Assembly: GCA_017542485.1 (NCBI GenBank)
Contig: JAFXXC010000002.1
Span: forward strand, 1 to 61,625
Direction of reading: 5' to 3'
Length of the DNA stretch: 61,625 nt
From: Acholeplasmatales bacterium
GTDB taxonomy: Bacteria > Bacillota_I > Bacilli_A > Acholeplasmatales > Anaeroplasmataceae
This document shows, one piece after another, positions 33,963-42,819 of this stretch. Position numbers and translations under genes: made by a program. The notes beneath the pieces are model-generated. The model had not been told where the DNA came from. It searched no databases and worked only from the letters and a program-made list of their open reading frames with translations. Numbering within the stretch: the stretch's first letter is position 1; each line of letters starts with the position of its first letter.

Positions 33963-34721
33963 ATGAATAAGTCAGAGTTTTTAGAGATGCAAAATGAATT
34001 TGCAAAATATGTATATAGATATGAATATTTTATTAAATTAGGTGTAATAACCGATAGTTATTATCATCATTATTTTTTCAATGAATTGGAGTCAGCTAGA
34101 TATTATAATTTAGAAAATACTTTATTAGTTGAATTAATTAAAATGAAGAATGATAATAAGACTCTAGAAGAAATTAATAATTATATTAAAGGTTTTAAAG
34201 ATAAATACGCTAATGAAAATAAGACAATCGAAGAGAAACATAAGTTTTGTGAAAAAGTCGTTAATAATTGTGAACAATTAAGTAATGATGAAAAAGCACA
34301 ATTTGAAAAAGATTATTTAGAATATGTAACAAATAATCATCCAATTGTTAAATGTATTGTATCTAAGGAAGAAGAAGCATTATTTGCAACTTTAAATAAA
34401 TTATATAAAGAAAACAATTATGATGGTTTTAAAGTATTATTGAATAATAATAAAGAAATTTTTAAACCTGTTGAAATTGATGAAAATGAATATAGTAGAA
34501 TTTCTGGATATTATTATGATGTCAAGAAGGGCATTAATAATGATTATGCAAATAAACAGAATGGATATCCATATAATAAACAAGAAACAATGAAAAATGA
34601 TATTTCTGTAGCAAGAGAAACAGGAGAAATCAAAGTTAGAATTAATACTTTAAAATCAGCTAATAAGCAACTACATAAAGATTATGTTTTGGCATTTGGT
34701 AATGACATTAGCTTAAAATAA
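33963..34721 (+). CDS. Unknown protein (252 aa)
   Basis: ATG at 33963 after GGGTGG; the upstream GTG at 33954 is within the ribosome site. A hydrophilic, Asn/Lys/Glu-rich, mostly helical protein without signal peptide, membrane helix or recognised motif. It starts 18 nt after mgtE and may be co-transcribed with it. No function is offered. Confidence 0.6.
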   Translation: MNKSEFLEMQNEFAKYVYRYEYFIKLGVITDSYYHHYFFNELESARYYNLENTLLVELIKMKNDNKTLEEINNYIKGFKDKYANENKTIEEKHKFCEKVVNNCEQLSNDEKAQFEKDYLEYVTNNHPIVKCIVSKEEEALFATLNKLYKENNYDGFKVLLNNNKEIFKPVEIDENEYSRISGYYYDVKKGINNDYANKQNGYPYNKQETMKNDISVARETGEIKVRINTLKSANKQLHKDYVLAFGNDISLK

Positions 34722-34722
34722 A

Positions 34723-34745
34723 AACTAAGAGATAGACTCTTAGTT
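34723..34745. terminator. Terminator between convergent genes (stronger on minus strand)
   Basis: A 9-bp stem AACTAAGAG/CTCTTAGTT (34723-34731 with 34737-34745). The minus-strand side has the T tract. Confidence 0.8.
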
Positions 34746-34760
34746 ATGGTATAAAATATA

Positions 34761-35339
34761 TTATTTGTTAAGATATACCTCATCAACAACCTTTAGATAT
34801 TTCAATCTTGGTAAGTAGCTTTCCTCAATTAGGAAAGCTCTTTTTTTAAATATTTCATAAGGGATTGATTTTCTGCCATCTTCTATAGCATTATCCCAAT
34901 ATTCTTTGGCTACTTCAAATGGAAGAAGGTAATATTCATTATATAGGTTCCAAGCAACAATTAAAAAACCAATACCACCATGTTTAATAATGTTTTCAAG
35001 ATGGCTCATTTGATGAGGATGGATATTTTTTAAAGGAAATGCTGTCTTGTTATGATTTTCTTTCGCTTCAAAATCGATATATTTTCCTTTATAAATTCCA
35101 TTATAGTCAGTTGTTGAAGGTACTTTATAATATGCTTCAGTAATTACAGCTTTACTACGCATTGGATAGTCTACTTTTACAATTTGAACTGGTGTTGGTT
35201 TTTTGTGAATTACTGCTATGTCGTTAGCAAGATAGAATTCATTTGAATCATTTAACATTTGTTCTAAATCCATGCCTAGATTTGCTTTATTTATTTGTTT
35301 TTTGGGAATTGGTTTTTTGTTTGGAAAATTTAATGCCAT
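34761..35339 (-). CDS. recU: Holliday junction resolvase RecU
   Basis: A 192-aa nuclease. Family blocks are clear: LGMDLEQMLNDSN, IHKKPTPVQIVKVDYP, EAYYKVPSTTDYNGIYKGKY followed by IDFEAKE (catalytic acidic residues), and KNIHPHQMSHL. It cleaves four-way DNA junctions in recombination and repair of Firmicutes. In Bacillus it sits beside ponA; here no penicillin-binding protein gene is adjacent. Ribosome site TAGGTGA on the minus strand. Confidence 0.93.
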   Translation of the reverse strand: MALNFPNKKPIPKKQINKANLGMDLEQMLNDSNEFYLANDIAVIHKKPTPVQIVKVDYPMRSKAVITEAYYKVPSTTDYNGIYKGKYIDFEAKENHNKTAFPLKNIHPHQMSHLENIIKHGGIGFLIVAWNLYNEYYLLPFEVAKEYWDNAIEDGRKSIPYEIFKKRAFLIEESYLPRLKYLKVVDEVYLNK

Positions 35340-35484
35340 AGTATTTCACCTATTTTTATTTTATCACAAGAATATTTATTGTTAATAATAAATATTTTTT
35401 CTCAAAAAAAGTAAACGCTTTTATTTTATTTTTGTATGTTATGGGTGTATAATTACAAATGAATAGAAGAAGGAGGATATTAAA

Positions 35485-35775
35485 ATGGCTAATGTTAAAG
35501 TAACTATTAAGGTTGCAGGAAATGCAAAGAAGCTTTATGTATGTGGTTCAACAAGCAACTTAGGTGAATGGGATCCTAAGAAAGCCGTTTTAGTAGAGGA
35601 TGGTGTTGTTTCAAAATTATTTGCTGAAGATTCAGTAGTTGATTTTAAGGTTTTATCAGCAAAGAATTGGGATAACGTAGAGAAAGGTGCTTTCGGTGAG
35701 GAAGTTGCTAATCACTCATTCGTTGCTAAGAAGGGCTTAGTTGTTGAAGTTTTCGTAGATAAGTTTAATAAGTAA
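35485..35775 (+). CDS. Stand-alone starch-binding (CBM20-like) domain protein
   Basis: A 96-aa protein made of a single beta-sandwich: KVTIKVAGNAKKLYVCGSTSNLGEWDP, with the GSxxxLGxWDP signature of CBM20, and a later FKVLSAKNWDNVEKG matching the YKfv...W.....N segment. No signal peptide, so intracellular. Such domains are normally attached to amylases or phosphatases; alone it could bind glycogen or act as an accessory. Ribosome site AAGGAGGA and regular codon use suggest good expression. Monocistronic with a strong terminator. Confidence 0.78.
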   Translation: MANVKVTIKVAGNAKKLYVCGSTSNLGEWDPKKAVLVEDGVVSKLFAEDSVVDFKVLSAKNWDNVEKGAFGEEVANHSFVAKKGLVVEVFVDKFNK

Positions 35776-35790
35776 TTCTTGTTTAAATTA

Positions 35791-35820
35791 AAGGTGTCTT
35801 AGGACACCTTTTCTTTTTTT
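35791..35820 (+). terminator. Terminator of the CBM20-like gene
   Basis: An 8-bp stem AAGGTGTC/GACACCTT (35791-35798 with 35803-35810) and T run. Confidence 0.9.
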
Positions 35821-35883
35821 GTTGAAAGTTGCTGTGTATTATATTATAATATAATAAATAGTTTTTTCGATGCGACAAAAGAG

Positions 35884-35920
35884 AGGAGGATAAAGCTAAG
35901 GCTAGCTTTTATTTTGTATG
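35884..35920 (+). promoter_or_regulatory. Remote ribosome site plus hairpin before the RNase J paralogue
   Basis: AGGAGG (35884-35889) is separated from the ATG at 35918 by a perfect 7-bp hairpin (AAAGCTA 35892-35898 with TAGCTTT 35903-35909, loop AGGC) and 8 further bases. An in-frame TAG at 35903 excludes an upstream start. Folding cuts the spacing from 28 to about 10 nt. Confidence 0.65.
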
Positions 35921-37612
35921 AGTAAAATTAATTTTGTGGCCATTGGCGGTGTTCAAGAGGACGGTAAAAATTTATATGCAATTGAAGTTGATGAGAAGAT
36001 TTTTGTTCTTGACTGTGGCTTGAAGTATCCTACAAGTGAATTATATGGTGTTGATGTTATTGTTAATGATTTAAGCTATTTAGTTGAAAATATAGATAGA
36101 GTATGTGCTATATTCTTATCTAATGCACATGATGATCATATTGGCGGTGTAAGTCACCTATTAAAAGAAAAGAAGATTAAGGTTTATGCTTCTAGATTTA
36201 CACTAGAGGTGTTAAAGGATAGACTAGCTGAGGATGAGTTTACTCCTGATATAGATGAACTTGAGCCTGTTACTTCCAAAACTGCTCTTCATTTTGGTAA
36301 TATTACTGTTAGATTTTTTGAAATATCTAATAATATTCCTGAAAGCTATGGAATAGCAATTAAAACAGACGATGGATATATAATTTATACATCTAATTTT
36401 AATTTTGACCAAAATTCTAAGATTGATTATTCACATATGTTTAGATCACTTGCTGTATTTTCAAAAGAAGGTGTTCTTGCTTTAATGTGTGAATCTTTGG
36501 GTGCGAATACTGAACAATCTAGAGGTACTATTTTAGAGTTTAAATTAAGAATGACTAATTTAATTTCACAAGCTGATGGAAGATTAATATTCTCATTATT
36601 CTCATCTGATATTTTACGTATTCAGCAAATTTGTGATATTGCTGTTGATCAAGGAAAGAGAATTGCTATTATTGGTATTAAAACTCAAAAACTTGTAAAA
36701 ACTGCTATTAAGCTTGGTTATTTAAGAGTACCTGAGGATAGATTTGTAAATTTAAGATATATTGATGATAAGAATAATGCTAAAAATAATGATAAGGATT
36801 TAGTTGTTTTGGTAACTGGTGAGCGTCATGAACCTTATTATATGTTACAAAGAATGAGTAGAAAGATTGATAGATTAATAAATTTAGAGTCTGATGATAC
36901 AGTAGTTATATTAACTAATCCATATTTAGGTACTGAAAAAATGGCTGCTAAGACATTAGATATTATTTATCATGTAACAAGTAATGTTAAAACATTTAAC
37001 TCTGCATTATTACCAGATCCTAGTGCTAATAGAGAAGAAATTAAGGAAATGATTAACATTTTAAAGCCTAAGTATGTTATTCCTGTAATAGGAGAATATC
37101 GCCATCAATATGCTTTAAGAATAGTTGCTAATTGTATAGGTTATACTGATGATAGAATATTAATAGCTGATGATGGAGATGTGTTATCATTTGTAGATGG
37201 TAAGTATGCTGGTATAACTGGTAGTGTTGCATGTGGTGAAGTATTGATGGATGGTAAGGCATTTAAGGATGTTTCAGATGTTGTAATGCGTGATAGAGAA
37301 TTACTTGCAAATGATGGATTAATATTAATTACTGCTAATATAAGTCCTAAGACTAAGACTGTTGTATTAGGTCCTGAAATTGTTACTAAGGGCTTTACAT
37401 TTGCGAATGGTAGTGATGAATTTAATGCTAAATTAAAGGAAATTTTTGATACAGTTTCAGCTAATAATTTAGCATCTAAGTTTATAAATTGGAGTGATTA
37501 TAAGACTGAACTTAAAAATGAGATATCTCATTATGTTTATAAGGATTTAAAGAAGAGCCCAATAATTATTCCTGTATTAATTTCAACAGACATAGAAAGT
37601 ATTAAGAAATAA
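35918..37612 (+). CDS. RNase J-family protein with eroded metal site (J2-like)
   Basis: 564 aa, full RNase J length: metallo-beta-lactamase domain, beta-CASP insert and C-terminal domain. Several residues that hold the two zinc ions are changed. HxHxDH is NAHDDH (35.9 kb gene, about residue 73), the next His motif (HSIPD in active enzymes) is NNIPES, HTGDFK is YTSNFN, and the beta-CASP HGEYRM is IGEYRH. It is therefore probably weakly active or inactive and may serve as the J2-type partner of an active RNase J1 in 5'-3' decay, as inferred from Bacillus J1-J2 complexes. Its start region carries the looped-out ribosome site. Confidence 0.85.
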   Translation: MSKINFVAIGGVQEDGKNLYAIEVDEKIFVLDCGLKYPTSELYGVDVIVNDLSYLVENIDRVCAIFLSNAHDDHIGGVSHLLKEKKIKVYASRFTLEVLKDRLAEDEFTPDIDELEPVTSKTALHFGNITVRFFEISNNIPESYGIAIKTDDGYIIYTSNFNFDQNSKIDYSHMFRSLAVFSKEGVLALMCESLGANTEQSRGTILEFKLRMTNLISQADGRLIFSLFSSDILRIQQICDIAVDQGKRIAIIGIKTQKLVKTAIKLGYLRVPEDRFVNLRYIDDKNNAKNNDKDLVVLVTGERHEPYYMLQRMSRKIDRLINLESDDTVVILTNPYLGTEKMAAKTLDIIYHVTSNVKTFNSALLPDPSANREEIKEMINILKPKYVIPVIGEYRHQYALRIVANCIGYTDDRILIADDGDVLSFVDGKYAGITGSVACGEVLMDGKAFKDVSDVVMRDRELLANDGLILITANISPKTKTVVLGPEIVTKGFTFANGSDEFNAKLKEIFDTVSANNLASKFINWSDYKTELKNEISHYVYKDLKKSPIIIPVLISTDIESIKK

Positions 37613-37632
37613 GCCTTTATAGGCTTTTTCTT
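37611..37632 (+). terminator. Terminator of the RNase J-like gene
   Basis: A 6-bp stem AAGCCT/AGGCTT (37611-37616 with 37621-37626) overlapping the stop codon, then TTTCTTTTTT. Confidence 0.8.
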
Positions 37633-37711
37633 TTTTCTTTTAATTTAGCATTATAGATTATTATTTTTAATTGCTAATACTTGCACTAAAATGTTTAAAA
37701 TGTTAAAATTA

Positions 37712-37801
37712 TATAGTATTTGTAATACTATAGTTATATAAAAGTGGTTATAAAATGATGGATAAAATGTTATTCTTTTTCTAGGTTTGACATCATTTTA
37801 T
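37712..37801 (+). promoter_or_regulatory. Leader with inverted repeats and a possible Phe-rich leader peptide
   Basis: Two inverted repeats precede the TIM-barrel gene: TATAGTATT/AATACTATA (37712-37732), and an 11-bp pair ATAAAATGATG/CATCATTTTAT (37750-37760 with 37791-37801). Inside the second, an ATG at 37755 opens a 9-codon frame, MMDKMLFFF, ending in TAG. No clear terminator. Either an operator or a translational attenuator; unproven. Confidence 0.35.
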
Positions 37802-37824
37802 ATAGAGTAAAGAGGAGGAATATT

Positions 37825-38601
37825 ATGCATAAATATTATGTGATTCCAAATTTGAATAAAATTGATAAATATTTAGATTTATCTAAAAAATATGATTTAG
37901 GTTTTGAATATAATGATTTTTTTGAGCCAAGCCTATTAGATGATGAAGAAAAACTTGAAAAGACTTTAAAATCAGCTTTAAAACTTGGTAGAGTTAATGA
38001 TACACTTCATGGAGTTTTTTATGATATAGTTCTTGATTCAAGTGATTCAAAGATTGCTAAAATATCATATGATAGAGTTAAGTCATCACTTGATATAGCA
38101 AGTAAATTAAAATGTAAGGGAGTAGTATTCCATACTAATTATCTTACTTGGATGAAAACGGATTTTTATAGAAATAATTGGGTAAATAAGAATAAAGAAA
38201 TATATTTAAAGTTAATTGAGGAATATAAAGATTTAGAGATATATATTGAAAATATGTTTGATTTAGATCCATATTTACTTGAAAGATTAATTAAAGAAAT
38301 TAATCATCCAAGAATTGGAGTATGTTTAGATATAGCACATGCTTCGATTTCTAATGTAGAAATTGATGAATGGTTTAGAGTGTTAGGGAAATTTATTAAG
38401 CATATTCATATTAATGATAATGATAGAATAAGTGATTCTCATTCTGAACTTGGTAAGGGTATTATAGATTATCGTAATGCTTATAAATATATTAATAGTT
38501 TAAAGCAAGATATAAGTATATTAATTGAGATAAAGGATTATGATAAGACAGTTAATTCAATTAATTATTTGAAGGAGGGAAAATTCGATGATATTAAATA
38601 G
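37825..38601 (+). CDS. TIM-barrel endonuclease IV / sugar isomerase-like protein
   Basis: A 258-aa AP-endonuclease-2 superfamily barrel. Candidate metal ligands fall at the usual strand ends: VFHTNY (about 102), YIENM (Glu about 144), CLDIAHA (about 170), HIHINDND (about 195) and LIEIKD near the end. Family members are either DNA-repair endonuclease IV or sugar isomerases/epimerases. The sequence lacks Nfo-specific motifs, so an isomerase-type role is more likely. Ribosome site GAGGAGGA. It overlaps the HD-GYP gene by 14 nt. Confidence 0.72.
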   Translation: MHKYYVIPNLNKIDKYLDLSKKYDLGFEYNDFFEPSLLDDEEKLEKTLKSALKLGRVNDTLHGVFYDIVLDSSDSKIAKISYDRVKSSLDIASKLKCKGVVFHTNYLTWMKTDFYRNNWVNKNKEIYLKLIEEYKDLEIYIENMFDLDPYLLERLIKEINHPRIGVCLDIAHASISNVEIDEWFRVLGKFIKHIHINDNDRISDSHSELGKGIIDYRNAYKYINSLKQDISILIEIKDYDKTVNSINYLKEGKFDDIK

Positions 38602-40018
38602 AGATCTAGAAAAAATATTAAATATATCTATAAGTATGTCTAAAGAGGATGATTATTCTGAATTGTTACAATCTATATTGGAAGATGGAATGGATATATC
38701 TAATTGTGATGCTGGTACTTTATATATACTAAATGATAATAAACTTGAATTTTTCTTTATGGTTACTAAATCACTTAATGTTAGAGAAGGTGGAGTTGGT
38801 CATAAGATAAGTTTACCTCCTGTAGATATTAATTCATCTAGTGTAGCAGCAATGTGTGCTAGAACAAAAAGAATAATTAATGTTGATGATGTTTATACTG
38901 ATACTAAGTATAATTGGGAAGGACCTAAGAAGTATGACAGTTTAACTGGATATCATACACAATCAGTATTAGTATTACCTTTGCTTGATAGAGAAAAAAG
39001 TGTTCTTGGTGTTATGCAATTAATTAATGCAACATCATTTAATAATGTAATTCCATTTTCAAATGATGTTGAAAGAATTATTTATTCATTATCATCATTA
39101 TCAGGTATATTACTTAATAATATGCGTCTTTATGACGATATTAAGGATTTATTACATTCATTTGTAAGCGCAATGGTAAAAGCAATTGAATCTAGAACAC
39201 CTTATAATGCATTCCATACTGTTAATGTTGCTAAAATTTGTGAAGAGTTTGCTAATTATTTAGATGAGAAAAAATATTATGATATTAAGCCACAGGATAA
39301 AGAAGAATTATATTTAGCTGCGATGTTACATGATGTAGGTAAGATGATTATTCCTAATGAAATATTAAATAAGGCTACAAGATTAGAGGGTTTATTAGAT
39401 AATATGTTATTAAGATATGATTTAATTAAATCTTGTACTAATAATAAATATTTAAAGAAGGAAATTAGTGATAAAGATTATAAGAATGAAATAGAATTCA
39501 TTGATAAGGCAAAGGATTTTATTGTTAAGGTAGATAAGAGTTCTTTCTTAACTGATGAGGATAAGGAATTTATAGAAGTATTAAAGAATAAGTCTTATGA
39601 TACTGAATTTGGTAAATTATTGATGTTAACTGATAAGGAATACGAGAATGCATCTATTGCTAAAGGCACCTTAACTAAGGATGAAAGAAAAGAAATAGAA
39701 AAACATGTTGTATATACGTCTGAGATTTTAAATGAGATTAAGTTTGGTAAAAAATATCAAAGTGTAAAAGAAATTGCATCTAAGCATCATGAATATTTAA
39801 ATGGTACAGGTTATCCTGATCATTTAAATGAAAAAGATTTACCATTATTAGTTAGAATTATAACTATTGTTGATATTTATGAATCATTAATATCTACTGA
39901 TAGACCATATAAAAAGCCAATGCCTAATGAAAAAGCATTAGCTATTTTAAAGGAAATGGCTGATGAGGGTAAACTTGATTCGAAATTAGTAGAAGAATTT
40001 ACTGAATTAAGAAAATAA
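38588..40018 (+). CDS. GAF plus HD-GYP domain protein, putative c-di-GMP phosphodiesterase
   Basis: 476 aa. A GAF sensor domain (about 15-185; CDAGTLYIL, SVLVLPLLD) is followed by an HD-GYP domain: HTVNVAKIC, catalytic HDVGK (about 249) and HHEYLNGTGYP (about 395; canonical HHExxDGxGYP, with Asn for Asp). About 100 extra Lys/Asp/Glu-rich residues are inserted between the two motifs. HD-GYP enzymes hydrolyse cyclic di-GMP to GMP. No diguanylate cyclase is in the window. Ribosome site GAAGGAGG. Confidence 0.85.
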   Translation: MILNRDLEKILNISISMSKEDDYSELLQSILEDGMDISNCDAGTLYILNDNKLEFFFMVTKSLNVREGGVGHKISLPPVDINSSSVAAMCARTKRIINVDDVYTDTKYNWEGPKKYDSLTGYHTQSVLVLPLLDREKSVLGVMQLINATSFNNVIPFSNDVERIIYSLSSLSGILLNNMRLYDDIKDLLHSFVSAMVKAIESRTPYNAFHTVNVAKICEEFANYLDEKKYYDIKPQDKEELYLAAMLHDVGKMIIPNEILNKATRLEGLLDNMLLRYDLIKSCTNNKYLKKEISDKDYKNEIEFIDKAKDFIVKVDKSSFLTDEDKEFIEVLKNKSYDTEFGKLLMLTDKEYENASIAKGTLTKDERKEIEKHVVYTSEILNEIKFGKKYQSVKEIASKHHEYLNGTGYPDHLNEKDLPLLVRIITIVDIYESLISTDRPYKKPMPNEKALAILKEMADEGKLDSKLVEEFTELRK

Positions 40019-40021
40019 TAC

Positions 40022-40065
40022 AAAAAAACTACAAAAGTATTTTTAAATACTAATGTAGTTTTTTT
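40022..40065. terminator. Bidirectional terminator between HD-GYP gene and rarA
   Basis: A stem of about 12 bp AAAAAAACTACA/TGTAGTTTTTTT (40022-40033 with 40054-40065), with A and T runs that serve both strands. Confidence 0.85.
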
Positions 40066-41285
40066 TATGCTTCATTTTTTATTTTTTTCATATGTTCAAT
40101 GATTGCTTTTTCATATGAACCTGTTGTTTTAGCTTCATAATAGATTTTATCAATTAATTCATCAGGTAAGTATTGTTGTTTAACATATCCATTTTTAAAA
40201 TCATGTGGATATTTATATTCGTATTTACCACTTTTTAATTCCTTATTTAAAATATGTGGTGGTATTTTCATTGAAGTCATTGTCTCTAAATCAGCTATTG
40301 CCTTATTTATTCCTAAATATGTTGAATTTGATTTAGGAGAAGTAGCTAAATCAACTACTGCATAAGCTAAAGGTAAGCGTGCTTCAGGTAAGCCTAGGGC
40401 TTTTGCAGCTTCACATGCTGCCCATACTCTAGGACCAATATTTGGATTACCTAGACCAATATCTTCATATGCGCTACATAATAATCTTCGACAGATAAAT
40501 TCAATATCACCTATTTCTAATAATCTTGCAAGATAGTGAAGACTTGCATCTGGATCACTACCTCTAATAGATTTTATCATAGCACTTGCAATATCGTAAT
40601 AATATTCACCTTTTTTATCAAGTTGAAATGCTTTTTTACCAATTAGTTTTTTGGCATTTTCTAAGTTTATTTCATCCTTATCTAACATTTCAATTATTTC
40701 AAGCATATTAAGTGCAGTTCTAATTTCTGAACTTGAAGTAATAGCTATATATTCTAAAACATCATTAGGTAATTCATTATATCTTTCTTTAATTATGGTT
40801 TTTTTAAGTAGAGTGATTACATCATTTTTTTCAATTTCATTCATTCTATAGATATGACATCTTGAACGAATTGCTGGGTTGATTGAACGATAAGGATTTT
40901 CTGTAGTTAAACCAATTATTATTAATTCACCATTTTCCAAATAGGGAAGAAGAAAATCTTGAACATCTTTTTTCATCCTATGAATTTCATCGATAATACA
41001 GATTGTATTTTCATGATATTTTGCTCCGTCAGCAATATCTTTTAATTTAGCTTTGTTATCAGTAGAAGCGTTAAAAGAATATGATGTTAATGGAAAATTA
41101 TTGGCAATGATTTCAGCTATTGTTGTTTTACCACATCCGGCAGGTCCATATAGAATCATTGAGAATAATTTATCTTGTTTTAACATTTTTGTTATAACAC
41201 CATTTGAACCTACTAAATGGTCTTGACCAACAATATCATCAAATGATTTTGGTCTTATTCTATAAGCTAATGGTTTCATAGACAA
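40065..41285 (-). CDS. rarA: Replication-associated recombination protein A (AAA+ ATPase)
   Basis: A 406-aa AAA+ protein (also MgsA/WRNIP1 family). LAYRIRPKSFDDIVGQDHLVG start, Walker A YGPAGCGKTTIAE (about 46-55), Walker B CIIDEIHRM and sensor-1 GLTTENPY. The C-terminal tetramer domain has ARLLEIGDIEFICRRLLCSAYEDIG. It acts at stalled replication forks. Ribosome site GGGTGATT on the minus strand. Single gene, convergent with the HD-GYP gene. Confidence 0.95.
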   Translation of the reverse strand: MSMKPLAYRIRPKSFDDIVGQDHLVGSNGVITKMLKQDKLFSMILYGPAGCGKTTIAEIIANNFPLTSYSFNASTDNKAKLKDIADGAKYHENTICIIDEIHRMKKDVQDFLLPYLENGELIIIGLTTENPYRSINPAIRSRCHIYRMNEIEKNDVITLLKKTIIKERYNELPNDVLEYIAITSSSEIRTALNMLEIIEMLDKDEINLENAKKLIGKKAFQLDKKGEYYYDIASAMIKSIRGSDPDASLHYLARLLEIGDIEFICRRLLCSAYEDIGLGNPNIGPRVWAACEAAKALGLPEARLPLAYAVVDLATSPKSNSTYLGINKAIADLETMTSMKIPPHILNKELKSGKYEYKYPHDFKNGYVKQQYLPDELIDKIYYEAKTTGSYEKAIIEHMKKIKNEA

Positions 41286-41378
41286 TCACCCGTAAAAATT
41301 ATATCAAATATTTTTATTATTGTAAAATTATACTTATATTGTTATAATAAGATGAATATTTTTGTAAGAGGTGATTTT

Positions 41379-42701
41379 ATGGAATACTATGAAGAAGATG
41401 AAGGTATTTCATTAGGACAAATTTTTAAAGTAATATTTAGAAGATGGAAATTATTATTGATAATTGTTATATCAATATTGGTAATAGGAATCTTAGGAAC
41501 ACAATTAGTTTATAATAAGTATAAAACAAGCTATTCTTCAACAGTTGAATATGTTAATGTCATTGGTTCAAATGAAGATACTTATATAAACAATTCAAAA
41601 TTTAATTATCGTGATATTATTAAAATAAATACATTAAATGAAGTTAAAAATAGTGATGAAAAATTCTCATCAATTGATGTTCAAAAGATGGTAGATGAAG
41701 AAGATATTACTATTACAAAAAATACTAAAGAAAGTTCAACTGTAATTACTTTTACATTAACTGCAAAAGGTAAGTATTTTAAAAATAAAGAACAAGCAAA
41801 GCTATTCTTATATAAGGTTATATATACTCCAGTTAATGATTTATTATCTTTAGTTAAAAATGCTAATAACAAAGTATATGTAAATGCTTATAAGGATGCT
41901 TTAGATTATGAATCACAAATTGATTTCTTACAAAAAGAAATTGAATTACTTGATTCAAAATATGCTAATATAATTTCTTTATATCCTGAATCTTCAGTTA
42001 ATAATAAGAGTGTTTCAGATTATAAAGTTGCATTAGAAAATCAATATGGTAAGATTACTAACTCATCAAAATATAAAGTAATAGAAGATTTGAAAAATGA
42101 ATTAACTGCTAAGAATTATGTTAAGAATTTTGATGCTAATGAAGATGAATTAATTAATAATAAGAACGCTTTAGAAAAACAAATCGAAGATAATGAAGCA
42201 GTTATCGAAGCATTAGAAGCTAGAATTGAAAAATATAATGGTTCAATTGTAATTGATAATTCAAAATCAAGTGAAGCTTTACAACCTTTTACATCTGAGA
42301 TTTCAAGATTAACAACTGAAAATACAAAAATGCAAAATGAAATTGATGTTATTGATGCTAAGATTTCAGCTCAAGGTGGTACTGAATTAGAAATTAAAAC
42401 TTTTGAAGCAAAATTAACTTCATTACATAATAATTTAGTAAAATCTGCAGATGAATATACTGAGGTATCTATAGCAGTATCAACAGAATATGCTAATTTG
42501 GAATATACTGGTATGGCTATTGAAACAAATGGTGCTTTAGGACTAGTAATAGCTGCCTTATTATTCTTAGTTGCTGGTTTCATTGTAGGAGCAGTAGTTA
42601 ATTTAATAATAGATAGAAAATATTTAAAAGTAGAAAATACTGAAATCAGTAAAATTGATTCAAAAAAAGAATCTATTGAATCTGAAGATAATAATCAATA
42701 A
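41379..42701 (+). CDS. Wzz/chain-length-determinant-like membrane protein
   Basis: 440 aa from the ATG at 41379 (AAGAGGTGA upstream; the ATG at 41352 has none). Two-helix topology: IVISILVIGILGTQLVY near residue 35 and ALGLVIAALLFLVAGFIVG near residue 400. They flank a large extracytoplasmic region with long coiled-coil helices (QIDFLQKEIELLDSKY, LEKQIEDNEAVIEALEARIEK). This is the architecture of Wzz/YveK polysaccharide co-polymerases. No tyrosine kinase or glycan genes follow, so its pathway here is unknown. Lysine/Glu-rich C-terminal tail. Confidence 0.72.
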   Translation: MEYYEEDEGISLGQIFKVIFRRWKLLLIIVISILVIGILGTQLVYNKYKTSYSSTVEYVNVIGSNEDTYINNSKFNYRDIIKINTLNEVKNSDEKFSSIDVQKMVDEEDITITKNTKESSTVITFTLTAKGKYFKNKEQAKLFLYKVIYTPVNDLLSLVKNANNKVYVNAYKDALDYESQIDFLQKEIELLDSKYANIISLYPESSVNNKSVSDYKVALENQYGKITNSSKYKVIEDLKNELTAKNYVKNFDANEDELINNKNALEKQIEDNEAVIEALEARIEKYNGSIVIDNSKSSEALQPFTSEISRLTTENTKMQNEIDVIDAKISAQGGTELEIKTFEAKLTSLHNNLVKSADEYTEVSIAVSTEYANLEYTGMAIETNGALGLVIAALLFLVAGFIVGAVVNLIIDRKYLKVENTEISKIDSKKESIESEDNNQ

Positions 42702-42705
42702 TAAT

Positions 42706-42748
42706 AAAAAATGTGAAATGAGTCAAAATGCATTTCACATTTTTCTTT
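42706..42748 (+). terminator. Terminator of the Wzz-like gene
   Basis: A long stem AAAAATGTGAAATG/CATTTCACATTTTT around a 10-nt loop, then TTTCTTTTC. Confidence 0.88.
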
Positions 42749-42819
42749 TCTATGAAAAATTTTTTCTCTTATCTTATTATATATTATATATAATAGCGAT
42801 TTTAGCGATTTTTTTATGG

